Below are positions 52,315 through 63,236 of a stretch of 64,000 nt of DNA, piece after piece (position 1 is the first letter of the stretch; each line of letters starts with the position of its first letter). Source of the stretch: Argyresthia goedartella (Eukaryota > Arthropoda > Insecta > Lepidoptera > Argyresthiidae); the NCBI GenBank assembly GCA_949825045.1, contig OX463807.1:38088749-38152748 (forward strand), given 5' to 3'. Made by a program: the position numbers and the translations under genes. Below the pieces are notes generated by a model. That model did not search any database. It saw nothing but the letters and a program-made list of their open reading frames with translations, and was not told the origin of the DNA.

Positions 52315-55300
52315 TTACTTAGTCTTATTTCTATTGTTAACATCTAGTACAATTTTATGACAGTATTTCAAAAACTTATCTCTGTTTGATTTACTCTGAA
52401 TAAACTCTTTTAATATATCTACTTTAATTTTTATATCGGTTTCTAACTCAAGGTCTAATCTCTCTACACCATATCTTGGATAGTATTAAAGCAGATGTTT
52501 GACGTCCTCCTCTTTTGCAGGATCACAAGAGCATTCAGGTGAGTTTTTCAATTTGAATCTGTGCATGTAGCTCGCAAACCCTCCGTGTCCTGTGAGTATT
52601 GCGCCAAGATTGGAGTCAAATTTACTTTGCGGATCAACATATGTGCTTCTTTTGCATCTGGAAAAAACATCTTTGTAACTGCGCCTTGTTCCTCTTGTAT
52701 GTAGCGACAGTTCCATTTTTCGATTGTATCTTTTCGTATATTACGTTTTATATACGAAATTGGGCATTTGTCGTAGCTAGGCTTTGTTTTCATATGTAGA
52801 GCGGCTTGCTTTGCTAATTCGTCTGCTCTCTCATTCCCTCTTGCTCCTATGTGGTCACGTATCCAGAATAATCGAACCGATTTTCCGGATTCACTAATAG
52901 CGACAAGGTTTTTCTTAATAGCCTTCGCGAGGGGGTGGGACGATTCTCTACATGTCAAGAGCTCCAATGCTGATCTGGAATCACTCAGAATACTGGTATT
53001 TACTGCACCGGTCTTTATTGTGAGCAACGTCGCTTGGTATAGAGCGTATAATTCTGCCTGAAAAACTGTGCAGTAGGACTCTAGCTTAAACTTCTTACAA
53101 ACTGTCTCTACATCACTATCCCAACACGATAGTGCTGCACCGACCTTGTCTTCAATTCTGCTTCCGTCCGTGTATATTTGCTGTCCAGTAATTTTGTGTT
53201 TTTCCAGCGTTGCAGGATCTGTGTTTTCCAGGCATTCGAACGACACTTCAGGTTCTTCAGCTGGGTGCAGTGAGTCCATGAAGCTAACTTTGTACTCTAC
53301 ATCCCTAAGCCCAATCAGCTCCTGGGGTTTCCCTTTCTTTGCTTCATAAAGAAGAGCTGCTTCTTTGATCCTTAGATCAAGCGGAAGCAGACCCCCCAAA
53401 ACTAGGGCGGCATTTAAGGATACGGTTCTATAAGTCTTGCTTATCTTCTGAGCAAATCCCCTCTGAATGGTATTCAGCTGCTTTTGAATGGATATCTTAT
53501 CCGTTGCCGTTGCCCATACGCTAGCTCCATACATAATTATCGGTTCTATTACTGCCACATAAATTGTCCTGATGATCTCCGAGTTCAAACCCCATCCTAT
53601 CTTTGCTGTTCTTGATAGCAGTTTATACAAGTTTGCAGCTTTACGACACACCATTTGGACATGCTTTTGGAAGGTAAGTTTGTGGTCGATAATAAGACCT
53701 AGCAGTGTGATCTTCTCCACTAGCTGAATGTCCGTTGTTCCCATACGTAAATGGGGGGTATCGTATTTAAGCTTCCTTGTCACCACCATTGCGTGTGTCT
53801 TGTGGGGTGCAAATTTAAGCTTGTTTTGGACTCCCCATGCGTGAACGTAGTCCAGAGTAGTATTTGCCAGCCCTTGCAAGGTTGAGGTTTTTTCCCCGGA
53901 GAACACCAGCACGACATCATCGGCAAAGGCCTGACAATATATGCCTCGCTCTGTCAAACCGTCCAGAAGAGGGTCCAGCAGAAGGTTCCAAAAAGTGGGT
54001 CCCCCTATGGAACCCTGTATGCATCCTTTTGTTGTAGCCTTTGTGTATAGGGCTCCCGCATAACCGACACTTACCCTTCTATTTTTGAGGTAGCTGTTTA
54101 TTATTTCTCTTATGTTTCGAGGACAGCGCTTCTCGACCAGGCGACAGCGAATTGCTGGCCACCAAGCACTATCGAATGCCCCTTCAATATCCAGGGACAC
54201 AATAATACTAATCTTTTTATCTTCCAGGTTTCCCTTGACGTGACGCATTAGGTCGTAAAGGGCGTCCTCTGTGCTACGTTGCGGTACAAATCCATATTGC
54301 CTGGGATTTGTTTTGGGCTGCAGGTGCCATCTTACCCTTTTAATTACCATCTTCTCTAGTATTTTACCCAAGACAGGCAATAATCCTATTGGCCTATAAG
54401 ATTTGGGAACTGCATAGATATTTTTCCCGGGTTTTCTCAGGACCAAAACCCTTGCCTCTTTCCACTGCATGGGAAACAGCGATAAGTCTAGGCACTTATT
54501 CAGGATGCCAAGAAAGATATTGATATCATGTGAGACGGCTACAGCATATATATCCGCGGTAAATCCATCCGATCCGGGAGCTTTTTTAGGGTTAAAGCTT
54601 CTTATAACCATCTCTAGTTCAGTTTTCGTGAAGGGAGGATCAAGCTCACTTTCTATCTCCAGTGGGATTTCCTGGTCTGCGGCTTTCCTTATACGCTGGT
54701 GATCTGCATTGTCATCCTCTTTCAGGTCATCTGGAAAAAAGGTTTCAGCAAGCCACTTAACCGAGTTACCCGCATCTAACGGCACTCTATCCCTCAGCAA
54801 AGGCTGATCCTCCCTTTTTGGAATTGATTTCGCTATAACTCTATATATACCGTCCCACATGCTTTCTCTCTCCTGTCGGGAGCAGAAGTTCTTCCAACTG
54901 TCAGTTTGGGCCTTTTTTGCTGTTACTTCATAGAGTGACTTCGCTTCAAGGTATATATTTACAACCCACTCTCGTCGACTCGGCGCAGCACATCGGATCC
55001 TTCGTTTCTTTGTCATGGCATCCTTTTTGAGTTTTTCCAGCTCGCCACTCCACCACGGAACTTCGGTTTTGAACTTTTTCTTCAACTTTGTTATTGTGTT
55101 CTCACAAGCTTGTTTTATGCTGTCTGTATATTTTTCGATAACTTCTTCCAGATGTGTAACTTCGTTAATTTTATTTATTTCTTTAATATTTATTTTATTA
55201 TCTTTGAGTTTTGTGTCTAACACTTTTTTAAATTCTGTTCAGTCTGCTCTTTTTGTGTTGTATATTTTTGTTGTTGCTAGTTTAATTTCGGGTTTACCTT

Positions 55301-56024
55301 TTTTTAATTTCAAATTGAATATTATCGTATTGTGGTCCGAGCTGGTGATACTCTTGTCAACATGCCAATCATCTACTAATTCTAGAAGGTCAACTGTGCA
55401 CGCAGTGATGTCAACGTGGCTTTGGAAGAGCACTCCCCCTCGTATTGTATCGAAGGTGAAGTCATCGCCAGTATTTAGGATTTGTAGGTCCATCTCTACC
55501 AGTGATCCCGACAGTGCTTCTCCTCTGTGGTCTTCTCTTACGCTTCCCCACCATGCACTCCAGGCATTACTATCACCTCCCATCAGTATCTTGCTTGTTC
55601 CCAAAGATTGTATTACAATTTTAATCTTTTCTAGGTCAAGCTCTATCGGTTCTGTCGACTCTAGGTATATGGACAAAACTCCGATGGTCCACTCTTTTGT
55701 TTTTAATATGGCAACCACGATGTTCTCGGTCGTCATTGTGGGCTGTTCAACAATCTCGATGTCTTGGTCAAATACGACAATCGCGGCCTTGTTTGGCTTT
55801 GTCCTGTTATCGAGACGTTGAATCACCCTTGTCCCTTTATGTACTTTTAGTTCGCCCTGTGCACCGACGTATGGCTCCTGGATTAAGGCAAAACCTATTG
55901 CCCTTGCTGCTTCTATAATTAATTCGCAAGTAGCCAGTTGTTTTCTTTGCAGGTTAGCCTGGAAGACTTTGTACCCATGTGTGGCTTGTACCGGTAAAAC
56001 GTCCAGTTGATCCACCGTTTCCAC
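52315..56024 (-). pseudogene. TRAS-like ORF2: endonuclease, RT, RNase H, zinc finger
   Basis: The endonuclease (56024-55239) has LIQEPYV, GGDSNAWSAWWG and SITSSDHNTI. TRAS endonuclease cuts the telomeric repeat. A TGA at 55236-55238 stands where the second TRAS copy has TGG (Trp). RT (from 55223) has SYRPIGLLPVLGKILEKMV, YGFVPQRSTEDALYDLM, VSLDIEGAFDSAWW, KGCIQGSIGGPTFWN and the catalytic AFADDVVLVF. RNase H has IYTDGSRIEDK, FQAELYALYQA and LSDSRSALELL. A frameshift near 52650 moves the C-terminus (LTGHGGFASYMHRFK, CSCDPAKEEDVKHLL) to another frame, where a stop follows and a zinc Cys is Tyr. There is no in-frame ATG at the ORF start, so initiation may depend on ORF1 termination. Confidence 0.92.
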
Positions 56025-56025
56025 C

Positions 56026-57517
56026 TTAGCAGTACGCTACAGACGACCTGGCCAAAATTTCCCATCTTATCTTAGTAGGACATTCGGCGTCAAAAGCATT
56101 GTGGTCCTTTTTTCCAGTTTGGCGTTGAGGCAGTTTCGGCAAGATGGTGGATTCCCAGCCAGGTAGTCTGCACAGTCTACCCTTAGATGAGGGCCTCCGC
56201 AATGGCTACAGCTATCTAAATCTTCCTTACAAAATCTCCGCCCGTGACCGTACCCCAAGCACCTAGTGCATTGCACAAGAGGTGACTGGTCCGCTACTTG
56301 GATTCGTTGCAAATCTATGTGGATCCTGCCGGCTGATGTTAGCCGCTGCCAGACCGCCGGTGAAACCTGCATGACTATATGGCCGATGTGAGGGTTCCGC
56401 GTTTTCCGTCTGTATTTTACAGTCATATTGATGTCATTTTTAGGGACGTCTCCCAGAATATGCGTGTTCTGGATTGTCACACACCTGACGATGTCTTCGT
56501 TTTTGTGGCAGACCAGCACACCCTTCAGAATTATTAGAGGATCCTTATTTTTTATCTCCTCCACCTGTAGTCGTTCTCCCGAGCTCTCTATGGTATTTTG
56601 TACTTTGGAGAGCTCCTCCCTGGAGGAACAGCCCAGAATGACTTTTTGGTCTTTGGCTTTTCTAAGGCTGTCAATTCGGTGACCCTTGTTCTTGGCGTCC
56701 ACTGCCACCCTCAACTTATCAATAACGTCACCACTGGTGTCGCCTTCGCATGTTGATTTTACCACCACTGAATGTAGGGGCGGTCTTTGTGGTGATTTCC
56801 TACCTTTTGTCAGCATTTCGGCATACGTCGGAACGCGGAAGCGCTCCCCCACATACCCAAATGCCGAATTGTCCTTGTCCTTTTCCGATGACAGCCGGTT
56901 TAGCTGCTCGGATAGGTTAGAGACCGTTTTATTACACTCTTCTAATTTTGTTTTATTTTCCTTTAGGTTTCTGATCAGCTCTGTCATCATCACGCTCGGC
57001 GTATCATCGGTCGAATCCTGTGGTAGTATATCGGATTTATCAGGTAAGTCAGTTTCATTTTTTTATTTGTCCCGTTTGCTATCTCCGATTCCTTTACTAG
57101 TTGGTACAGGCGTTCCAACATCTGTGTCACCTCTATACGAATGTCAGTTCTTAGGTTCCTTGCAGCACCCAGCTGTAATTTACCCTTTTGTAAGCATGCT
57201 CGGGCCTCCAACGTTTTGTTCAGATACTTTGGCTTCTCCTGCTCTTGCGATATTCCTGCAGTCTCCAATGAGGACCTACCATTAGATCGTTTCTCTTGGG
57301 ACTGCACTTTTACTTGTTTTAGAGATGCCAGAGGAGCCTTTGTTGTATTAGGTGGGGCTGCATGCTGCTCATCTACTGTACCTAACTCCCACTCACCAAT
57401 GCTCTTACTCACTGATGGAATTTTTAGAGGAGGTCCTGCCTTCTCAGTCCCTTTTGGAGAATCTAGCTGTTCCGACTCAGCATTATCCATCGTCTTATTT
57501 TTGGGAGTTCTGAGCAT
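56026..57517 (-). pseudogene. TRAS-like ORF1 (Gag-like)
   Basis: Two frames joined by a shift in an A run (about 57057-57063). The N-terminal part (from 57517) is polar, with coiled-coil-prone KTLEARACLQKGKLQLGAAR. The second part (56993-56067) has the central gag domain and CCHC knuckles CTRCLGYGHGRRFC and CSHCGGPHLRVDC. The third begins CRNC and is cut by another shift in an A run (about 56105-56115). The original stop is TAA at 56026-56028, two bases before the ORF2 frame's first listed codon. ORF1 brings TRAS RNPs to telomeres. Confidence 0.88.
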
Positions 57518-57527
57518 TTCGACTTAA

Positions 57528-59006
57528 CAATTCCTGCTAAGATTCTTTTTAGCGTGTGTTTTACGATGATATTAAATAATCGAGTTCTATAAAAAATGAA
57601 TCCTATATAGATACTAAACTAAACTGAATCCTCTATTGGGAATTGGTCAACAAACCAAATAACTAAAAATAATGAAAAAGAACAAAAGTTTGTATAAGTT
57701 TTAAAAATATATAACTTACAAGTAATTTTGTGAGAGTCAATCACTGTCCTTAAAAACTAAATACTTGTCTATTAACCTTAAATAAAGTAGTTTTGTATCG
57801 ATTGTATATTGTTTATATTAAAGGTAACTACTCTATTTATATCGACAGTCCAAATAGTGAAAACCACGTCTCTCCAGGGCCACAAGGACCGGAGTAATTT
57901 GCAATTGAATTTTTACAAGATGGCGGACAAAATGGCCGCTGGTGTGTAAAAATACAAAAACTAGCTAGCAGCCAGTTAGTTAGCACGTATGGTGAAAACC
58001 GCGTTCTTCCAGGACCTTCAGGGCCTGAGCTAAGCTTATTTAATTTTTTTCAAGATGGCGGACAAGATGGCCGCCGATGTTTAAAAAAGCCACAACTCAG
58101 TCAATTTTTGCCCTAGAAGGATGCGGCTTTCTTTTACAAGCTTGCCTTGAATAAATCTTTAATGTAAACTATATAAATATTTTATAAAAAAGTAAAGTTG
58201 GAATTAAAAATTTTTATTTACGTATTTTTTCAATAATTTCCTAACGAAAGTATGTTGAGTCACACAAAAAACACAATATAATTTCATAAACTGTCTGCTA
58301 TATTTTCCTGATTAAAGCTTTGTTCTCGTTCTTCTAGAACTGGGTAAGGTGCCAAGTTTTTTTTGGTTTTTGAGCTCTATAGGCCGGGAAAATAAAGTTA
58401 GTCACACAAAACTATATATTTATTTTAGTCGTATTTGAGCGCAACAAGGCACGTATTAAAAAGTGTATGTCGTCGATCGCTTTTAAAAGTTATTCACAAA
58501 AACAACACTTAATAAGTTAATTTCACTTAAAAGTCTATATCTTGGTCAAATTTTCATGTAGAGACAAAATTTTTGTGCCTTCGGTCTATTTAAATTATGC
58601 CTCGTCGTTTTATGTTTCTGGTTGCATCCGCAATATCTTCTTGAAAAAGTTAATCGCCATGTGCTTTTTGTTTTTCATCCAATTTCAATGGTAGAGCAAA
58701 AATCAAACTGTCAAATTGTAGAGTTTTATGAGCAGCTGTAGAATCACTAGCAATAACAGGTGCTTGTCGCTTTAGATTCTGAGCAAAATACCAAAATCTA
58801 CTTAAAAATGTACTAACTTGTTACTTCCGGCTGAAATGCCCTTCCGGTTTCACTGAAATCCAAATTCACTTTGTAGCTTTTACAAACACAATTATTTATC
58901 ACTTTAAAATATTGAAATCGGTTAAGAAATTAATTTTTAACGATTTTTTGAATGCGGAGCGGTTTTCTTTCGTGCCTATTTAGACTCGCGTCACGGTACA
59001 ACTGGG
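57528..59006 (-). promoter_or_regulatory. 5' UTR/promoter region of the first TRAS-like element
   Basis: 1.5 kb without genes. It has two related stretches of about 100 bp: 57860-57960 and 57985-58085, both with AAGATGGCGGACAA and ATGGCCGC. Long 5' UTRs with internal promoters are known for TRAS. No defined promoter motif could be confirmed here. Confidence 0.5.
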
Positions 59007-62000
59007 TTTTTTTTTTTTTTTTTTTGATAGTGGGGTTGCACCTGGGAAAAATCCTCATGGACGTCTGGGAGGGGAGACCCAGACAGTGTCGGACTCTTAC
59101 CGACTAAAAAACCCTGATGCACACCCTTTACATTTTACCCTTATCTTAGACAAGGCCTTTTTTATTACGTTTATGTTATTATATCTTATCATTATTTATC
59201 TAACTATAACAAAACTACTATAACTAACTAATCTAGGAGATACTTTTTTGTTCTTTTTCTTTTTATATATGTAAACACAATATTATTATTATTATTATTA
59301 TTTTTTTTATTATTTTTTTTTTCTTTCTTTCTTTTTTTTTTCCTTTTCCTTTTTTCCATAAATTAAACTATTTTGTACGACCTATTTGAGCACTTATAAT
59401 AACCTACCTTTCACACTTTGTCTTTATATTTATCTCTATGATATTTTCTCATATCATCAAAATATGATAATATCATGGTTTCCTTAATTCTACTTATTTC
59501 TTTTATTTACGTTTATAACTATCTTCTTACAGTACTCTAAAAATGAATCTTTATGCGTGCCACTTATTATTTTCGCGAAATTTCCACTCTCGATTTTTTC
59601 ATTTATCTCCTGCTCTACCTCAAACCTTTCTTTGGCAAATATTGGGCATTTGGCTATGATGTGGGGGACTGTTTCGCTCACGGCTGGGTCGCAGGCGCAC
59701 GATGGGCTATCCTTACGCTTGAAACGGTGTAGGTATTCGGAAAACCCACCATGCCCTGTGAAAAGTTTTGTTGTGATGTATGATTGTACAATATTTCGTG
59801 CTGTTTTGTACGCCGCTGATGCATCAGGGAAAAACAGCTTGGTAATTGCAGCCGTTTTCCCGCCTTTATATCTCCTGTTCCATTCGGCAATTGTTTCTAG
59901 TCTGTTCATACGCTTGACGAATGAAACAGGACATAGGTCGTATTGTGGCCGGGTTTTTGACCTGAGAGCAGCATCTTTTGCGAGCTGATCGGCTCTCTCA
60001 TTTCCTTCCAGTCCTGCATGGGCTTTGATCCAGAACAGAGAAACACACTTGTTCTGGCGTCTACAAAGTGTCAATTTTTCTCTAATTTCAACTGCTAGGG
60101 GATGAGTAGAACCGACGTTTGTTGCCGTTTGGAGAGCCGTCATCGAGTCGCTGCAGATACCCACTGTGGTGCACGACGGGTGCTTGAGCACTTCTCTAAC
60201 CGCTTGACAGAGCGCCAGGAGTTCTGCCTGGTAGACAGTGCAGTAAGGCGATAACTTAAGCTTCAAGAATCGGATCTCTGTTTCGCCTCTCCACAGGGAC
60301 AGCGCCGCACCCACTTTACCCTCAATCTTGCTGCCATCGGTGAATATGCAAATTTCGAAATTCGAGATTGCCTTATATTGTTCCTCGTCCGCCAAGATGC
60401 CGAACTCGAGGCTCGTTTGCTCGGCGGGGTGTGGGAAATCTATTTTGCGAGCCATCCGCTCCACCCCCCCGTCACCCAGCGCCGGCTTGGGAATCCCCTT
60501 TTTAGCCTCGTATAACGAGGCTGCCTCACGAATTCGGAGATCGAGAGGGAGTATTCCTGCCAACACCAGGGCTGAGTCCAGGGACACAGTGCGGTAAGCT
60601 CTGCACATTTTTTGAGCAAATCCTCTCTGCACCACACTCAACTGCTTGCGGATACCCAATTTATTAGCGGTTGGCGCCCACGCACTCGCAGCATACAGCA
60701 GCACAGGCTCGACTGCTGCTGTGTAAATCAACCTAACCACCTCCGGGTGTAAACCCCAGCTGACACGAGCTGCTCTCGCCAATTGTTTATAGATGGATAT
60801 TGCTCTTTTGCAGGCTAGGGTTACATGTTTGTTAAAAGTGAGCTTATCATCAATGGTGAGACCAAGTAGTTTGATTTCTCGAGACAGGCCGATCCCGACC
60901 CCGCCCATGCTCAAACGTGGTGTGTCGTACTTTAACCTTCTGGTTACCACCATCGCACAGGTTTTGTGCGGTGCAAACTTCATACGGTTTCTGACACCCC
61001 ACGCTCGAACATGCTCAAGAGTGAGATTTGCCTGCCTCTCAATCTCAAGCGCTGTATTCCCGTCGAACACCAAGACGATATCATCGGCGAATGCTTGGCA
61101 GTAGATGCCTCTTTCTTCTAACTGCCGAAGGAGTGGGTCCAACAAAAGGTTCCAGAGGATTGGCCCACCTATGGAGCCCTGAACGCAACCTTTACTCGTA
61201 CCCATACAGTGTTCCTGTCCAGCATATTTAACTCTCACCGATCTGTCTTCAAGATAGCTACCGATTACTCGCCTCAAGTTCACTGGGCAGTCCACCTCTG
61301 CCAGACGCACTTTTATGGCTGGCCACCAGGCACTATCAAAAGCCCCCTCTATATCCAGCGACACAACTGTAAGTATTTTCTTTTGGTCTAAATTCATACG
61401 GATGTACTGAATTAGGGTGTAGAGGGAGTCTTCAGTGCTTTTCTGGGGCATAAATCCATATTGGTGTGGGCTAATGGTAGGCAAAACGTAATACTTGAGG
61501 CGAGCAACCAGCATCTTTTCGTAGATCTTTCCTAGCACAGGCAAAAGTCCGATCGGTCGATACGATTTAGGTACGGAGTAAGTTTCTTTATTTGGTTTTC
61601 TCAAAACCACTACCGTTGCCTCCTTCCATACTTTTGGGAAGTAGTGGCAAGCCAAACACTTGTTCAATAGTGCCAAAAAGTATTCGGTATCGCATTTTAT
61701 TGCATGGACGCATATATCAGCTGTAAATCCATCAGCTCCCGGAGCCTTCTTTGGATTAAAGGACTCTGCTGCATGGTTCAGTTCCCTTACGGTAAACGGT
61801 GGGTCATGATGCTCAGCATGACTCCACGCGTTTACTTGGTCAGCTACTGCTCTTACTTGTTGATGTTCCAAGCTGTCGTCCTCTTGTTTGTCCTCAGGGT
61901 AAAAGGTCTCGGCCAGTAGTCGTGCCGATTCCCTGGCGTCTAGTATTTGCCCATTCTTCTCAAGTGGAATATCTTCTTCCCTCTTTGCGGTTCTTCTTAT

Positions 62001-62549
62001 TATTCTGTATATTCCTTCCCAAACACCCTCCTTATCCTGTTTACCACAAAACTCCTTCCAGCTCTCAGTTTGAGCTTTCTTTTCTGCTAACTCATATTCT
62101 TCTTTCTTTTTCAAGTACAGGCCAACCACAGTATCTCTTCGGACCGGTGCTGCATTTTTTATCCTTCGTCTTCTGGTGTTGACTTCCCTTTTCATCTCAG
62201 CAAGCTCCTGAGACCACCACGGTATTGTAAGTGTTTCTGTGTGTTTCTTAGTAGGTATTGTTTGTGTACTTGTTTGTGTAATGGCTTTTGAGTATGTGTC
62301 TATTGTTATCTCTAGCTGTTGAACAGATGTGATTAGTTCTATTTCTTGTGTAGTGAGTTTGTTGCTATGCATAATTTGAGACAGTTTCTCATGAAACTGG
62401 CTCCAATTAGCTTTTCGTGTGTTGTATATTCTTGTTGTCCGTTTTATATTTGTGCCTTTTGATTTCTCCAGGTTTATGTTAAATTGAATACCGTTGTGGT
62501 CGGAGCTTGTAAGACCTTCCTCTGTATGCCAATCGCTCACCAGTGCAAC
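59007..62549 (-). mobile_element. Second TRAS-like element, 5'-truncated in the endonuclease
   Basis: Poly(A) is seen as poly T at 59007-59025. The 3' UTR is 59026-59489. ORF2 runs intact to the truncation. The flanks are CAACTGGGTT at 58999-59008 and 62546-62555, a 10-bp repeat consistent with a target duplication. The plus-strand left flank ends GGTT directly before poly T, and the right side continues AGGTTAGG, as expected for a cut between T and A of TTAGG. Confidence 0.88.
59490..62540 (-). CDS. TRAS-like ORF2, long intact frame (endonuclease end, RT, RNase H, zinc finger)
   Basis: 1016 codons. The listed first codon is GTG and the frame is open further to the truncation, so this is not a real start. 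The order is endonuclease end (HTEEGLTSSDHNGI), then IPWWSQELAEMKREVNTRRR, then RT with SYRPIGLLPVLGKIYEKML, YGFMPQKSTEDSLYTLI, VSLDIEGAFDSAWW, KGCVQGSIGGPILWN and AFADDIVLVFDG (both Asp kept). RNase H has IFTDGSKIEGK, YQAELLALCQA, ICSDSMTALQT and IKAHAGLEGNERAD. The C-terminal finger is CACDPAVSETVPHIIAKC. All catalytic residues I can place are present. It is a recent insertion lacking its endonuclease N-terminus and ORF1. Confidence 0.93.
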   Translation of the reverse strand: MSDWHTEEGLTSSDHNGIQFNINLEKSKGTNIKRTTRIYNTRKANWSQFHEKLSQIMHSNKLTTQEIELITSVQQLEITIDTYSKAITQTSTQTIPTKKHTETLTIPWWSQELAEMKREVNTRRRRIKNAAPVRRDTVVGLYLKKKEEYELAEKKAQTESWKEFCGKQDKEGVWEGIYRIIRRTAKREEDIPLEKNGQILDARESARLLAETFYPEDKQEDDSLEHQQVRAVADQVNAWSHAEHHDPPFTVRELNHAAESFNPKKAPGADGFTADICVHAIKCDTEYFLALLNKCLACHYFPKVWKEATVVVLRKPNKETYSVPKSYRPIGLLPVLGKIYEKMLVARLKYYVLPTISPHQYGFMPQKSTEDSLYTLIQYIRMNLDQKKILTVVSLDIEGAFDSAWWPAIKVRLAEVDCPVNLRRVIGSYLEDRSVRVKYAGQEHCMGTSKGCVQGSIGGPILWNLLLDPLLRQLEERGIYCQAFADDIVLVFDGNTALEIERQANLTLEHVRAWGVRNRMKFAPHKTCAMVVTRRLKYDTPRLSMGGVGIGLSREIKLLGLTIDDKLTFNKHVTLACKRAISIYKQLARAARVSWGLHPEVVRLIYTAAVEPVLLYAASAWAPTANKLGIRKQLSVVQRGFAQKMCRAYRTVSLDSALVLAGILPLDLRIREAASLYEAKKGIPKPALGDGGVERMARKIDFPHPAEQTSLEFGILADEEQYKAISNFEICIFTDGSKIEGKVGAALSLWRGETEIRFLKLKLSPYCTVYQAELLALCQAVREVLKHPSCTTVGICSDSMTALQTATNVGSTHPLAVEIREKLTLCRRQNKCVSLFWIKAHAGLEGNERADQLAKDAALRSKTRPQYDLCPVSFVKRMNRLETIAEWNRRYKGGKTAAITKLFFPDASAAYKTARNIVQSYITTKLFTGHGGFSEYLHRFKRKDSPSCACDPAVSETVPHIIAKCPIFAKERFEVEQEINEKIESGNFAKIISGTHKDSFLEYCKKIVINVNKRNK

Positions 62550-62553
62550 TGGG

Positions 62554-62668
62554 TTAGGTTAGGTTAGGTTAGGTTAGGTTAGGTTAGGTTAGGTTTGGTT
62601 AGGTTATGTTAGGTTAGGTAAGGTTAGGTTAGGTTAGGTTAGGTTAGGTTAGGTTAGGTAAGGTTGGG
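62554..62668 (+). repeat. (TTAGG)n array 3
   Basis: About 22 units with variants (GGTTTGG, GGTTATG, GGTAAGG). It borders the 5' truncation of the second TRAS element and GC-rich DNA on the right. Confidence 0.93.
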
Positions 62669-63236
62669 GTACGAAGTCAGATCACCTCCCCGTGGTGTAC
62701 CCTGGAAACACTGGTTCTGTCCCAGTGGCTAAGAGTCTGACATGGCTCCCTGATTTTCACCCTGCTCGTTGCAGAGGAGTTAGTCGGGGAGCGCGAGGAG
62801 GCCCTCCTGCATTTCCTCTGCTCATCAGAGAAAATTGCGGAGGGCAGAGGAGTGGAGTGGAGAACACCACTATAAAAAATCCCTAATCCCAAATTCTGAC
62901 GTGCTGAGGGGATGAATGGCGGGAGGGAGTCCCGTCCCAAGCGGACGAAGCTGTGGATCAGCAAAACCATGAAATGAGTGCGAAAATTACATGTATACCC
63001 CAGGAGGGTACCACCGGCTCCGTCGGTGGAGAATCCCTCCCTGTGTCTTCGGGCACAGGCTGCCCCTCGTTCTCTGGGGAGGGCAACACCCATTTTGAAG
63101 AGGACCGAGAAGGTCGGTGATCTGCTGTTCCGGGCAGTCGCCTGGAAATAGCGCTGAGTCCTCTCAGGCTGAGAGGCGGAGGTGGCGATGGGGATGGTGG
63201 TGCTTTAAGCACGCCCCTTGAAACAGTGTGACTCTA
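62669..63236. other. GC-rich segment after the TTAGG array, origin unclear
   Basis: It starts GGGGTACGAAGTCAG right after TTAGG repeats. It is much richer in G and C than its neighbours, similar in style to SART/R1 elements. It may be the 5' region of a SART-like element in plus orientation, but no ORF long enough to prove it is present. Confidence 0.3.

Larger units (their letters stand above)
51795..59006 (-). mobile_element. TRAS-like telomere-repeat retrotransposon, near full length
   Basis: 7.2 kb on the minus strand. Poly(A) is at 51795-51810 next to TTAGG array 2, and the minus strand flank is CCTAA, the orientation known for TRAS. It has a 3' UTR (51811-52314), ORF2 (56024-52315), ORF1 (57517-56026) and a long 5' UTR (57518-59006). 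The 5' end (CCCAGTTG...) appears to have abutted CCTAA repeats before the second TRAS element landed there. Size and layout match full-length TRAS elements. Stops and frameshifts make it inactive. Confidence 0.88.

Noticed and set aside
54469..57527. Plus-strand ORFs across the TRAS-like region
   Set aside because: They are shadows of the minus-strand ORF1 and ORF2, which carry all the domain motifs.
50551..62668. True chromosome end
   Set aside because: Arrays are short, eroded in part, and flanked by non-telomeric DNA on both sides within the window.
62677..63212. Minus-strand ORFs in the GC-rich segment
   Set aside because: Open only because of GC-rich codons. No recognisable motif, and the overlapping frames contradict each other.
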